Source of the DNA: an uncultured Succinatimonas sp.
GTDB lineage: Bacteria; Pseudomonadota; Gammaproteobacteria; Enterobacterales; Succinivibrionaceae
DNA: 24,836 nt
Reading direction: 5' to 3'
Assembly (NCBI RefSeq): GCF_905203285.1
Contig: NZ_CAJKVK010000022.1
Span: 1-24,836 of the forward strand
Positions 7,499-15,800 of this stretch are shown here, piece after piece; the first letter of the stretch is position 1, and the number at the start of each line of letters is the position of its first letter. Position numbers and translations under genes: made by a program. The notes under the pieces were generated by a model. That model was not told the origin of the DNA. It saw only the letters and a list, made by a program, of their open reading frames with translations, and did not search any database.

Positions 7499-8880
7499 TT
7501 AATGCTATCCTTGCTCTCACTTAACGCGATAAGCTTATCGGTAATAAGATCCATGCGCATCGCATGCGATCCTTTTACTAAAATCACGGCATCTTTATGC
7601 TGCTTTAAAACCTCATCCTTTAAAAACGCGCCTAATTCTTCATGGCTGTCAAAATGACGGGCAATGCCCCCTGCTTTTTCTACACTGTGCCGTGAAAGCG
7701 GGCCGAGGCATAATAGCAGATTTATCTTGTTTTTGGCGTATAAACCTACTTTTTCATGTAAAGATACCGCCTCATCGCCAAGCTCGCCCATATCGCCGAA
7801 AACCATCACCTTAAAACCTGCAAAAGAACTTAAAGTATCAATTCCCGACAATACTGCGTTAAAGCTTGCGTTATAAGCGTCATCAATTAAAGTAAAGCCT
7901 GAAAATTTCTTAACCTGAAGACGGCCTTTAACCGATGCAGTATTTTCAAGACCGGGCTTTATATATTTAAAGTCACAGCCTAAAGCCAAACACAAAGCTG
8001 CGGCGGCTGCCGCGTTTTTCGCATTATGCTTACCTAAAAGATTAAGCTTTATATGCTCGCTTTGACCTTTTGCCGTCAAAATAAACGACACTTCATTTGC
8101 TGAGCTTTCAACTTCGCTTACTTTTACAAAATCATCGTCATTAAAACCGAAAGTCAGCATTTTTCCCTGAGAAAAGGCTTCTTTATAATCTTTTTTCCAC
8201 TCGTCAATCCACTCACTTGAAGAAGGAACGATGCCGATGCCGCCGCGCTCAAGCACCGCATCCAAAATCTCGCTTTTTCCTTCATAAACACCGTGTGATG
8301 AACCGAAACCTTCAATATGGGCCTGTCCCACGTTGGTAATGACCGCCGCGTCAGCCTGAACGAATTCAGAGGTGCGCTTAATATCCTCTTTATGGCTTGC
8401 ACCCTGCTCAATAATTGCATAATCAAGATCTTCATCAAGCCTTAATAAGGTCAGCGGTACACCGACGTCATTATTAAAATTACCCTCGGTACACATGGCA
8501 TTAAAGCCTTGCTTTAATATGGAATAAGCCATCTCCTTGACCGTGGTTTTACCGCAAGAGCCGGTTACCGCACCGATTTTGGTCTTACATTTTTCACGTA
8601 CCAAAAGCCCCGCAAGTCCGAGTAAGCGCAAAGTATCGGTACATTTTACATAAGGAACGGAAAAATTATCGCCTTTGCTTACGCCTAATGACGCCGCCCC
8701 CGAAGCGACGGCTTTTTCAAGAAAATCATGCGCGTCAAACTTCTCGCCTTTTAATGCGATAAAAAGGCTGCCTTGAGGGCAATTGCGCGAATCGGTAGTA
8801 ACGCTTTCTACTTTTACGTCATCACCTGTCAACGTACCCTGCGCTTTTTTTGCAAGCTCGCTTAAATAAAAAGGGATCAT
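7495..8880 (-). CDS. murF: MurF, UDP-MurNAc-tripeptide:D-Ala-D-Ala ligase
   Basis: Cytoplasmic ligase that adds D-Ala-D-Ala, completing the UDP-MurNAc-pentapeptide used by MraY. 461 aa (E. coli 452). The N-terminal domain carries TTDSRNCPQGSLFIAL (28-43), the family's substrate-binding signature; the ATP loop is TGSCGKTT (106-113); the central domain has NVGQAHIEGFGS; the C-terminal domain has IDDAYNASFNA and FGDMGELG. A ribosome-binding site AGGA sits about 8 nt before the ATG in the 17-nt gap after murE. Its stop overlaps the mraY start by 4 nt. Confidence 0.97.
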   Translation of the reverse strand: MIPFYLSELAKKAQGTLTGDDVKVESVTTDSRNCPQGSLFIALKGEKFDAHDFLEKAVASGAASLGVSKGDNFSVPYVKCTDTLRLLGLAGLLVREKCKTKIGAVTGSCGKTTVKEMAYSILKQGFNAMCTEGNFNNDVGVPLTLLRLDEDLDYAIIEQGASHKEDIKRTSEFVQADAAVITNVGQAHIEGFGSSHGVYEGKSEILDAVLERGGIGIVPSSSEWIDEWKKDYKEAFSQGKMLTFGFNDDDFVKVSEVESSANEVSFILTAKGQSEHIKLNLLGKHNAKNAAAAAALCLALGCDFKYIKPGLENTASVKGRLQVKKFSGFTLIDDAYNASFNAVLSGIDTLSSFAGFKVMVFGDMGELGDEAVSLHEKVGLYAKNKINLLLCLGPLSRHSVEKAGGIARHFDSHEELGAFLKDEVLKQHKDAVILVKGSHAMRMDLITDKLIALSESKDSIK

Positions 8881-8897
8881 ATCTTAGGTCCTATGCT

Positions 8898-10412
8898 TTA
8901 AAGGTCTAAAAGCCCCATCACAAACTCGCGATCCGAATAATGGTGCTTAACCTTGCCTATAATCTGATAATCCTCATGGCCTTTGCCTGCGACAACCACG
9001 CAATCTGCGCTTTTTGCTTCATTAAAGGCTTTGGTTATGGCGTCCTCACGTTTTACGATGCATTCATAATTATCGGCACTGCCTTTTACCCCGGCTTCCA
9101 TATCTTCTAATATGCGTACCGGATCTTCTGTACGCGGATTGTCTGAGGTGAAGATCACCTTATCGGCATAAACGCAGGCTTTTATCGCCATCATCGGGCG
9201 CTTGCCTTTATCCCTGTCGCCGCCGCATCCCAAAACGCACCATACTTTGCCGCCCGGAGTATGGCTGCGAGCAGCTTTAAGCGCACTCTCAACCCCGTCG
9301 GGAGTATGCGCATAATCTACGATCATGCGCGGTTTGCCCTCTTTATAAAAACACTCCATGCGTCCGCAAATCGGCTTTAATTGCGATGCTTTTTCAAGTA
9401 ATTCTTTAAGCGGGAAATGGAAACTTAAAAGCACGCTTAAGGCGCAAAGGAAGTTTTCGGCATTAAAAGTACCCAAAAGAGACAAGGATGCGTCGCCTTT
9501 ACCGAAAGTACTGTCAATTTTAAGTTTAAGGCCGTCATGCTTGTACTCAATATCGGTAACATTTAAAAGCGCGTGCTTTACGGACTTGTCAGGAGCGTTT
9601 ACGGCAAGCGCTCCTTTTGGTGAAAACAAAATCGCCTCAGGCTTTAAAGTCGCGACACTTTTACCCATGGCGTCATCAACATTAAGACATAAATGATCGG
9701 GATTGACGCGATTTAAAAACTCACGCTTTGCCTTAGCGTAATTTTCCATCGTCTTATGATAATCAAGATGGTCGCGGGTTAAATTAGTAAAAGCCCCGCC
9801 TGAAAATACGCAACCGTCAATGCGACCTTCACAGACACCGATTGACGACACTTCCAAAGCCGCGTAATCGGCTCCTTCCTTTACCACCTCAGCTAATGCT
9901 TTCTGCAAAGCGACCGCGCTTAGTGTAGTATTGGAACTTTGTTTTAAGTTAGGCAAAAAACCGTAGCCTAAAGTCCCGAAAACCGCGCACTTACGGTTAA
10001 ATAAAGCAAGATACTGCGCGATAAGCTGAGTTACCGTGCTCTTGCCGTTGGTTCCGGTAATGCCGATAAGACGCAATTTTGATGAAGGATTGAAATAAAA
10101 CCAGGAGGCAAACTCCCCTATGGTCATTCCTTTTTTAAGATGCAAAACGGGAATTGACACATCCTTTAACTGTTCCTGTGAAGGATCCTCATCACAATCG
10201 CAAATAACGGCCGCAGCGCCTTGCTCCTGAGCTTTTAGCATAAAATCAAAACCGTCTACGGTATGACCTTTATGCGCATAAAAAAGAGAGCCCTTTACAA
10301 CCTGTCTTGAGTCCTCTTCAAGCGTGGATAAAGAACAAGAGCCGACGTTCTTGTCTTCTTCCAAAAAAGCCGCAACTTCCTGCAGCGTCCTGGGTCTTTG
10401 CATGTGTTCCAT
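8898..10412 (-). CDS. murE: MurE, UDP-MurNAc-dipeptide:meso-diaminopimelate ligase
   Basis: Cytoplasmic ligase adding the third stem-peptide residue. 504 aa (E. coli 495). The ATP loop is GITGTNGKST (117-126). DNPR at 424-427 (TSDNPRTEDP) is the motif that marks meso-diaminopimelate specificity rather than L-lysine, so the wall is expected to be of the A1-gamma type found in Gram-negative bacteria. Other landmarks are LTRDHLDYH (211-219) and DYAHTPDG (366-373). The start at 10412 gives MEHMQRPRT; an in-frame ATG three codons later is possible. The gap to ftsI is 14 nt and contains GGGAA as a modest ribosome-binding site. Confidence 0.97.
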   Translation of the reverse strand: MEHMQRPRTLQEVAAFLEEDKNVGSCSLSTLEEDSRQVVKGSLFYAHKGHTVDGFDFMLKAQEQGAAAVICDCDEDPSQEQLKDVSIPVLHLKKGMTIGEFASWFYFNPSSKLRLIGITGTNGKSTVTQLIAQYLALFNRKCAVFGTLGYGFLPNLKQSSNTTLSAVALQKALAEVVKEGADYAALEVSSIGVCEGRIDGCVFSGGAFTNLTRDHLDYHKTMENYAKAKREFLNRVNPDHLCLNVDDAMGKSVATLKPEAILFSPKGALAVNAPDKSVKHALLNVTDIEYKHDGLKLKIDSTFGKGDASLSLLGTFNAENFLCALSVLLSFHFPLKELLEKASQLKPICGRMECFYKEGKPRMIVDYAHTPDGVESALKAARSHTPGGKVWCVLGCGGDRDKGKRPMMAIKACVYADKVIFTSDNPRTEDPVRILEDMEAGVKGSADNYECIVKREDAITKAFNEAKSADCVVVAGKGHEDYQIIGKVKHHYSDREFVMGLLDL

Positions 10413-10426
10413 TTCTTAATTCCCGC

Positions 10427-12121
10427 TTATTTATCCGGTTTGTCAGGAGCTATATTATAAAGCTGCAAGGCACGAGTCATCACGTCCCTAAAAACAGGAC
10501 CTGAAACCGTACCGCCGTAGAAACTGCCCTTTTGCGGCGCTCTAATCACGACTACCAAGGCAAAGCGCGGATTGGAGATCGGCGCAAATCCTGCAAAAGA
10601 TGCAAAATATCGTGAACCGTAACCGCCTGCTTCAGCGATTTTTGCGGTACCGGTTTTACCCGCGATGCGGTAGCGATCGATTGCGGCTTTTCCGCCGGTA
10701 CCTTGAGAGACTACCGTCTCAAGAGCCGCATGAATGCGTTTAACTTCAGAAACGTCGGCAACCTGCAGGGCAGTAGGCTTTTGATGCAGACGCAAAATCG
10801 AGACCGGAAGACGTGAACCGTAATTGGCAAGGGTCGCGTATGCCGAGCTTAACTGTAAAGGAGTGACGGCAATACCGTAACCAAAGCCGATTGTTGCCTT
10901 ATCGATTTCCGACCAGAATCTGCGGTTGGCGTTTAAAGTTCCGTTTACTTCGCCTACAAGCCCGCTTTCCGTTGAATGACCTAAACCGAATTGCTTTAAA
11001 GTATCCAAAATCTTAGTAGGTCCGGTGCGCAAGGCGATATGCGCCATACCGGTATTTGAGGAGTACTTTAATATTTCCGTTAAAGTACCGTAATTCATCG
11101 CATGGGAATCACGGATTAACTTGCCGTCGACAACAAAAGGTCTCGTGTCGATGATTTCTTTCCACGAAACGGTATTTTGCTCAAGAGCGCTCAACGCCAC
11201 AATGGGCTTTGCCGTAGAACCCGGTTCCAGAATATCGGTAATTGAACGGTTTTTAGCCTTTTCACTGTTAAATACGCTGCGATCATTAGGGTCAAAAGAC
11301 GGGTAATTGACCATGGCAAGGACTTCACCGGTTTTAACATCAATCATGACCACGGAACCGCTCTCTGCCGCATGATCGGTAACCGCTTTTTTCAGCGAGC
11401 TGTAGGCAATGGTCTGCAGACGATCATCTACGCTTAGCATCAAATTGCCGCCGGCCTTCCCTTCTTCTAAAGTCGCGACGTTTTCAATGATATGTCCCTG
11501 CAAATCCTTATGCGCAACACGCGATAAAGCTTTTGCCGACAAATAGCTGTTAAAGCTTTGCTCCACCCCGTAGACACCGTCGCCTTCTGAATTAAGCAAA
11601 CCGACCAAGTGAGCGTTCACCGCGCCGGTCGGGTAATAGCGCTGATAATTATCATTGATAATGATGCCCGGAAGGCGCATATCGGATAATTCTTTAGCTT
11701 TATCAAGCGTCAAATACTGTTTTAAACGCACGTGACGACGCTTGGGGTTTTTAATCTTGCTAAAGACTTCCTGAGGCGACAACTCTAAAATCGCCGCAAC
11801 CTTTTTTATTTTCTCAACATCATAGGTAACTTTATTGCGGCTTAACTCCAAAGCGTCGGCATAAACCGTTTTAACCGGTACGGAGATAGCCAGGATGCGG
11901 CCGAAGCGGTCGGTAATAAGTCCGCGCGCCGGCTCAAAGGAATAGTTGCGCACCACGCGCGAATTTCCTTCCTTAATCAGATTTTCAGGATGTAAAACCT
12001 GGATCCATAAAAGACGCGTCAATAAAAAGGCCATACTTAAAAGTACGACCAGCCACACGATTACGACGCGAAAAAGACTTAAAGTAAAAGTTTTATTTTT
12101 TAAAGAAGGCTTATAAACCAT
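10427..12121 (-). CDS. ftsI: FtsI (PBP3), septal peptidoglycan transpeptidase
   Basis: Single-pass inner-membrane class B penicillin-binding protein that cross-links septal peptidoglycan with FtsW. 564 aa (E. coli 588). A cytoplasmic tail of about 16 residues precedes a membrane anchor near 17-39. The pedestal domain begins with ARGLITDRFGRILA (65-78). The three catalytic motifs are complete: S302-T-A-K305 (EPGSTAKP), S354-S-N356 (YSSNTG) and K489-T-G491 (AGKTGTAK). The ATG lies 2 nt after the ftsL stop and has no strong ribosome-binding site of its own, so coupling to ftsL translation is likely. Confidence 0.97.
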   Translation of the reverse strand: MVYKPSLKNKTFTLSLFRVVIVWLVVLLSMAFLLTRLLWIQVLHPENLIKEGNSRVVRNYSFEPARGLITDRFGRILAISVPVKTVYADALELSRNKVTYDVEKIKKVAAILELSPQEVFSKIKNPKRRHVRLKQYLTLDKAKELSDMRLPGIIINDNYQRYYPTGAVNAHLVGLLNSEGDGVYGVEQSFNSYLSAKALSRVAHKDLQGHIIENVATLEEGKAGGNLMLSVDDRLQTIAYSSLKKAVTDHAAESGSVVMIDVKTGEVLAMVNYPSFDPNDRSVFNSEKAKNRSITDILEPGSTAKPIVALSALEQNTVSWKEIIDTRPFVVDGKLIRDSHAMNYGTLTEILKYSSNTGMAHIALRTGPTKILDTLKQFGLGHSTESGLVGEVNGTLNANRRFWSEIDKATIGFGYGIAVTPLQLSSAYATLANYGSRLPVSILRLHQKPTALQVADVSEVKRIHAALETVVSQGTGGKAAIDRYRIAGKTGTAKIAEAGGYGSRYFASFAGFAPISNPRFALVVVIRAPQKGSFYGGTVSGPVFRDVMTRALQLYNIAPDKPDK

Positions 12122-12123
12122 TT

Positions 12124-12672
12124 TCAGTTAATTTTAATTACTTGTTCGGCTTCGGTTTTAGGCGCTACCATTTTAAGCTTCTGCGTTGCAGCTTCGCGAA
12201 TCGTGTTCTGCTCGGACAAAGTCTGGCGCTGAGCAAGCAATGACAGCCATTCCTTATGCAGATTTTCGTTGTTCATCATTACTTCGTTATAGCGGGCCGT
12301 CAAATCGCGGGTCTCCTGCACCTGATAAACTTTATATAAACTCAAAGCGCATAAAACCACACCTAAAAAATAGGTAAGGAAATTTTTGGAAATATCGGCA
12401 AGGATAGAAGGAACCAAACGCTCTTCTATCTGCCATAAATTAGCGTATTCGGGACGATATGAAAAATAACGATCCTCGCCTGAATCCATTTTGAGATTTT
12501 CAAATTCATCAATACTCTGCTCATTTACAGGATCGCTTTTTTCTTCCTCTTTAGTTTCAAGAGAAAAAGGCAATACCGCTTCCTGCTCTTTGTTCTCTTG
12601 CAAAGAGTCTTCTTTTTCGGCGGTTTTTAAATTCTCGTTATCAAGATTTAACGCGGTATTATCATTGAACAT
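12124..12672 (-). CDS. ftsL: FtsL, divisome membrane protein with extended acidic N-terminus
   Basis: Bitopic divisome protein that with FtsB and FtsQ recruits and activates FtsW-FtsI. The C-terminal half matches FtsL: a membrane segment at about 97-116, then a periplasmic coiled coil (118-155) and the signature EWLSLLAQRQTLSEQNTIREAATQ followed by KLKM, parallel to EWRNLILEEN...RIATEKLQM in E. coli. It is 182 aa against 121 in E. coli. The extra length is a cytoplasmic, Glu/Asp-rich stretch (about 1-68). The start at 12672 is supported by a very strong GGGAGGAG site and by a TAATG overlap of one base with the rsmH stop. An internal Met62 would give exactly 121 aa but has no clear ribosome-binding site. 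Confidence 0.9.
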   Translation of the reverse strand: MFNDNTALNLDNENLKTAEKEDSLQENKEQEAVLPFSLETKEEEKSDPVNEQSIDEFENLKMDSGEDRYFSYRPEYANLWQIEERLVPSILADISKNFLTYFLGVVLCALSLYKVYQVQETRDLTARYNEVMMNNENLHKEWLSLLAQRQTLSEQNTIREAATQKLKMVAPKTEAEQVIKIN

Positions 12673-13622
12673 TATAAACTCCTCCCAAGACGGGCGGCGA
12701 CGCGAAGCACGGCGCTGCGCGAACGGGGGTTTTGCGAAATTTCAGCATCGGTCGCTTTAATCGCACCGCTGATTTTTTGCAGCGTGCAGGACTTTAGTTT
12801 CAACTCCGCCAATTCTTCATCGGTTATAGGTAAGCCGCGCGGAAGCTTAGGCCCTTCCGAATTTTCCCGAATAAATGTTTTTACTATGCGATCTTCAAGG
12901 GAATGAAATGAAATCACGCATAATCTTCCGTCTTTATCAAGAACGTCAAGACTACCTTCTAAGGCGGATTTAAGCTCGTCAAGCTCACTGTTTACCGCAA
13001 TACGCAAGGCCTGAAAGCAGCGAGTGGCTTTATGCTTAGGCCCGGGCTTGCCGGGAATTGACGCGCTGATGACATCGGCAAGAGCCAAAGTCGTGGTAAA
13101 CGGAGCTTTTTCCCTTTGTCTTACGATGGCATTTGCCACTTTGCCGGCAAAGCGTTCCTCACCGTAAGTTTTAAAAATATAAGCAAGATCTTTTGCGTCA
13201 TACGTATTTACGATTAAAGCCGCGTCAACTTTCGCGCTTTGATCCATACGCATATCCAAAGGACCGTCTTTATCAAATGAAAAGCCGCGGGACGCATCGT
13301 CAAGCTGAGGAGAAGACACACCGATATCCATCAGGATCCCGTTTACTTTTCCCAAGATCTTAAAATCTTCACAAACTTCTTTTAACTGTGAAAAACGTGC
13401 ATGAACGATGGAAAAACGTTCATCGTCAATGCTTTTTGCCGCCTCGATTGCGCTAAGGTCACGATCTAAAGCATATAAGCGGCCGTTTTTACTTAATCTT
13501 TTTAAAATCTCACGGCTGTGCCCGCCGCGGCCGAAAGTTGCGTCGACATAGATCCCGTCAGGGTTTATGTTAAGCCCCGTAAGTGTCTCGTTTAATAAAA
13601 CCGGAATATGTGAAAATGCCAT
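12672..13622 (-). CDS. rsmH: RsmH (MraW), 16S rRNA m4C1402 methyltransferase
   Basis: SAM-dependent methyltransferase for N4 of cytidine 1402 in 16S rRNA (E. coli numbering). 316 aa (E. coli 313). It opens with HIPVLLNETL (5-14), and the SAM-binding loop is VDATFGRGGHS (26-36). Further family motifs are ILMDIGVSSPQLD, RGFSFDKDGPLDMRM and VISFHSLEDRIVKTF. It is the second gene of the operon, 19 nt after mraZ, with AAGGAG upstream of the ATG, and its stop overlaps the ftsL start. Confidence 0.98.
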   Translation of the reverse strand: MAFSHIPVLLNETLTGLNINPDGIYVDATFGRGGHSREILKRLSKNGRLYALDRDLSAIEAAKSIDDERFSIVHARFSQLKEVCEDFKILGKVNGILMDIGVSSPQLDDASRGFSFDKDGPLDMRMDQSAKVDAALIVNTYDAKDLAYIFKTYGEERFAGKVANAIVRQREKAPFTTTLALADVISASIPGKPGPKHKATRCFQALRIAVNSELDELKSALEGSLDVLDKDGRLCVISFHSLEDRIVKTFIRENSEGPKLPRGLPITDEELAELKLKSCTLQKISGAIKATDAEISQNPRSRSAVLRVAARLGRSL

Positions 13623-13641
13623 GCCCGCTCCTTCACTAAAG

Positions 13642-14124
13642 TTAAAGCTTCAAATTCTTCAGTTCAGGATGGGACAAAAGGGTAGCGCGTTCGTCGGCAA
13701 TCATCTGAATATCGCGTGAACGCTGCTGCTGTAAGATTTCCTCAGACCAAAGCTCGAATTTATTTTGCATGCCGATAAGCACGGCTTTTTTACTTATTGA
13801 CCCGGCGCTGCGTAATTCTTGAGGCAATAAAATACGGCTCTGTCCGTCCATCTTGACATAAACGGCACTGCCTAAAAGCAAGCGCTGCAGGCTTCTGCAC
13901 AACTCATCGGTAAGAGAAGGCAAGGCGCTTAACGCCGCTGCCGCCACTTCCCATTCGGTCTTAGGATAAAGCCACAAGCAAGGATCAAAAAGACTGCGGG
14001 TAATAACGCATTCTCCGCAGCATTCATCTTTTAAAATCTCGCGATAACGCGCAGGCACGGCCAATCGACCCTTGTCATCAAGGGCGATTTCGCTGGTTCC
14101 GCATAAAAGAAGGTTGCTGCGCAT
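13642..14124 (-). CDS. mraZ: MraZ, transcriptional regulator of the dcw cluster
   Basis: DNA-binding protein of the SpoVT-AbrB fold that forms rings and controls its own operon. 160 aa (E. coli 152). It has two tandem AbrB-like modules, each with the family DxxxR motif: D17-R21 (LDDKGRLAVPARYRE) and D94-R98 (MDGQSRILLPQ). LQRLLLGSA and NKFELW also match the family. First gene of the cluster, preceded by a promoter with the expected MraZ repeats (14142-14171), so autoregulation is likely. The ribosome-binding site is weak (GGATAAG). Confidence 0.97.
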   Translation of the reverse strand: MRSNLLLCGTSEIALDDKGRLAVPARYREILKDECCGECVITRSLFDPCLWLYPKTEWEVAAAALSALPSLTDELCRSLQRLLLGSAVYVKMDGQSRILLPQELRSAGSISKKAVLIGMQNKFELWSEEILQQQRSRDIQMIADERATLLSHPELKNLKL

Positions 14125-14141
14125 ATAATCTTATCCGGTAA

Positions 14142-14171
14142 ATTTTTACCACTTTGATCCACTTTTTCCCA
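14142..14171 (-). promoter_or_regulatory. MraZ operator: three 10-bp-spaced TGG repeats
   Basis: On the minus strand the 30 bases read as three repeats on a 10-bp period: TGGGAAAAAG, TGGATCAAAG, TGGTAAAAAT. In E. coli MraZ binds TGGGN repeats with the same spacing between the mra promoter and the mraZ start. Only the first repeat has the full TGGG here. The site starts just downstream of the predicted transcription start. Confidence 0.8.
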
Positions 14172-14179
14172 TTTATTAG

Positions 14180-14207
14180 TTTATACCAAAAAGCAAGATC
14201 TAGGCAA
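14180..14207 (-). promoter_or_regulatory. Predicted mra promoter for the dcw operon
   Basis: A -35 TTGCCT (14202-14207) and a -10 TATAAA (14180-14185) are 16 nt apart, with an extended -10 TGG at 14186-14188. The predicted start falls near 14173, immediately before the MraZ repeats, as expected for repression by MraZ. Assigned by eye. Confidence 0.6.
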
Positions 14208-14354
14208 CGTTTTGTTTAATAAAGAAAAAACATGATTTTATATATATAAAACAAGGCTTAAATATTGATGCAAAACGCTTTAAGCTGATCAGTCAAAGCC
14301 CTGAAGACAAAAGGTGTGTAAAAAATTTTTTACGAAAATGGAGAGAAGTGGAGA
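14208..14354. other. AT-rich gap between transporter terminator and mra promoter
   Basis: No gene seen. It holds a 16-bp self-complementary stretch GTAAAAAATTTTTTAC (14318-14333) and an AT tract near 14233-14250 that could help as an UP-like element for the mra promoter; neither function is shown. Confidence 0.4.
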
Positions 14355-14396
14355 AAAAATAAAAAAAGCGCCCGTTTTTTTAGACGAACGCTTTTT
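14355..14396 (-). terminator. Rho-independent terminator after the transporter operon
   Basis: The minus strand reads AAAAAGCGTTCG, a 10-nt loop, CGGGCGCTTTTT, then more T-rich sequence. The stem is 12 bp with two G-T pairs (14363-14374 with 14385-14396). It lies 19 nt past the last transporter stop and insulates the dcw operon from it. Confidence 0.85.
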
Positions 14397-14415
14397 AATG
14401 TAAGCTTATTTTTAA

Positions 14416-15789
14416 TTAACCGAAAATATTTACGTAACCTGCAACCAGCAATATAGCGATAATAAGCGGCATTACGAAACGGAAATACCAAATCAGACCA
14501 CGCGATAACTTAACGCCATCACCAATGTTGCATTCCTTTAAGTAATTATCAAAGCCCCATCCGGTCTTGGCGGTAATGAAAAGAACAAAGACCAATGAGC
14601 CGATAGGCAGAACGTTATTGGAAATAAGGAAGTCCTGGAAATCCAAAATAGTTCCAAAACCCAAAGGATGGACGAAACTTAAGTAGTTAAAGCCGAGCAC
14701 GCACGGGATTGCCATAACCGTGATGATAAGGAAATTTACGATAACCGCCTTGACGCGAGATACGGCAAACAAATCCATGGAAATGGCGATGATACTTTCA
14801 AACACGGCAATTAAAGTGGATACCGCGGCAAAAAGCATGAAGAGGAAGAAAAGTCCGCCCCAGAACCAGCCTAAAGACATGTTGGAAAATACGGTGGTCA
14901 AAGTAACGAACAGAAGGTTAGGACCTGCATCCGGTGCAATTCCGTAACTAAAGCATGCCGGGAAAATAATAAAGCCTGAAAGCAAGGCTACGGTAGTATC
15001 AAGTCCGCAAATGTAAGTTGCCTCGGTAACCAGGGTATGCTGCTTATCCATATAGCTGCCGAAAATAAGGATAGAGCCCTGACCTACCGACAAAGTAAAG
15101 AAGGACTGACCCATCGCCGCCCACAAAACTTCCATGATGCCGTGCTCTGAAATACTTCCGACATTAGGCATCAAATAATAACTGATACCCTCGCTAAAAC
15201 CCGGTAAAGTAAATGAACGTACTGCCATAAAAATAAGCAGAGCAAAAAGCAGAAGCATCATCGGCTTGGTGATACGCTCGACACCGCGAACCACGCCCAA
15301 TGCCACGATGGCAAAAGATGCTACGACCACGGTAACCATGCAGACGAACATGGTCAAAGGATTAGCAAGCAGTTCGGAAAACTCGACAGAGGCTTGTTCC
15401 TGCTGAATGCCGGCTTCAAATCCGCCTACCCAGAAACGGATCATGTAATAAAAAAGCCAGCCGGTAATGACGCTGTAAAAAGACATCAGGATATAGCTGC
15501 CCGGGATCTGCCAGAATTTATTCCAATGCCACTTGGTTTTAGGCTGCTCCAAAACTTCATAAGCGCGGGCAATAGAACGGCGAGAAGCACGTCCTATAGC
15601 AAGCTCTATAGTTAAAAGCGGCATACCTACGCCAAGGAGGAAGGCAAGGTAAATGATTACGAAAAGAGCTCCGCCGTACATACCTGTGATATACGGGAAA
15701 CGCCACACGTTGCCAAGACCGATAGCACAGCCGGCGGCAATTAACAAAAAGCCTAAGCGTGTTTTAAATTGTTCACGATCAGAAGACAT
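14416..15789 (-). CDS. Sodium-dependent transporter, SNF/NSS family (third of three)
   Basis: Inner-membrane Na+-coupled symporter of the neurotransmitter:sodium symporter family (LeuT fold), which in bacteria usually imports amino acids. 457 aa. TM1 carries GLGNVWRFPYITGMYGGALF with the unwound-helix GNVWRFP motif; ELAIGRASRRS follows TM2; TM8 has FAAVSTLIAVFE, with the Ser-Thr pair where LeuT has its Na2-site hydroxyls. About 11 membrane segments are apparent, as in MhsT/Tyt1-type members, not the 12 of LeuT. Substrate cannot be told from sequence. It starts 11 nt after the preceding paralogue with an AAGGAAA site, and is last in a three-gene operon ended by the terminator at 14355-14396. 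Confidence 0.93.
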   Translation of the reverse strand: MSSDREQFKTRLGFLLIAAGCAIGLGNVWRFPYITGMYGGALFVIIYLAFLLGVGMPLLTIELAIGRASRRSIARAYEVLEQPKTKWHWNKFWQIPGSYILMSFYSVITGWLFYYMIRFWVGGFEAGIQQEQASVEFSELLANPLTMFVCMVTVVVASFAIVALGVVRGVERITKPMMLLLFALLIFMAVRSFTLPGFSEGISYYLMPNVGSISEHGIMEVLWAAMGQSFFTLSVGQGSILIFGSYMDKQHTLVTEATYICGLDTTVALLSGFIIFPACFSYGIAPDAGPNLLFVTLTTVFSNMSLGWFWGGLFFLFMLFAAVSTLIAVFESIIAISMDLFAVSRVKAVIVNFLIITVMAIPCVLGFNYLSFVHPLGFGTILDFQDFLISNNVLPIGSLVFVLFITAKTGWGFDNYLKECNIGDGVKLSRGLIWYFRFVMPLIIAILLVAGYVNIFG

Positions 15790-15800
15790 AATGTTTTCCT

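Noticed and set aside
12124..12489. Short FtsL starting at Met62 (121 aa)
   Set aside because: The length matches E. coli, but there is no clear ribosome-binding site, whereas the upstream start has a very strong one and stop/start overlap with rsmH.
14339..14358. Second MraZ-like site on the plus strand (two TGGA repeats 10 bp apart)
   Set aside because: Only two imperfect repeats, on the opposite strand and inside the transporter terminator region; probably chance in purine-rich sequence.
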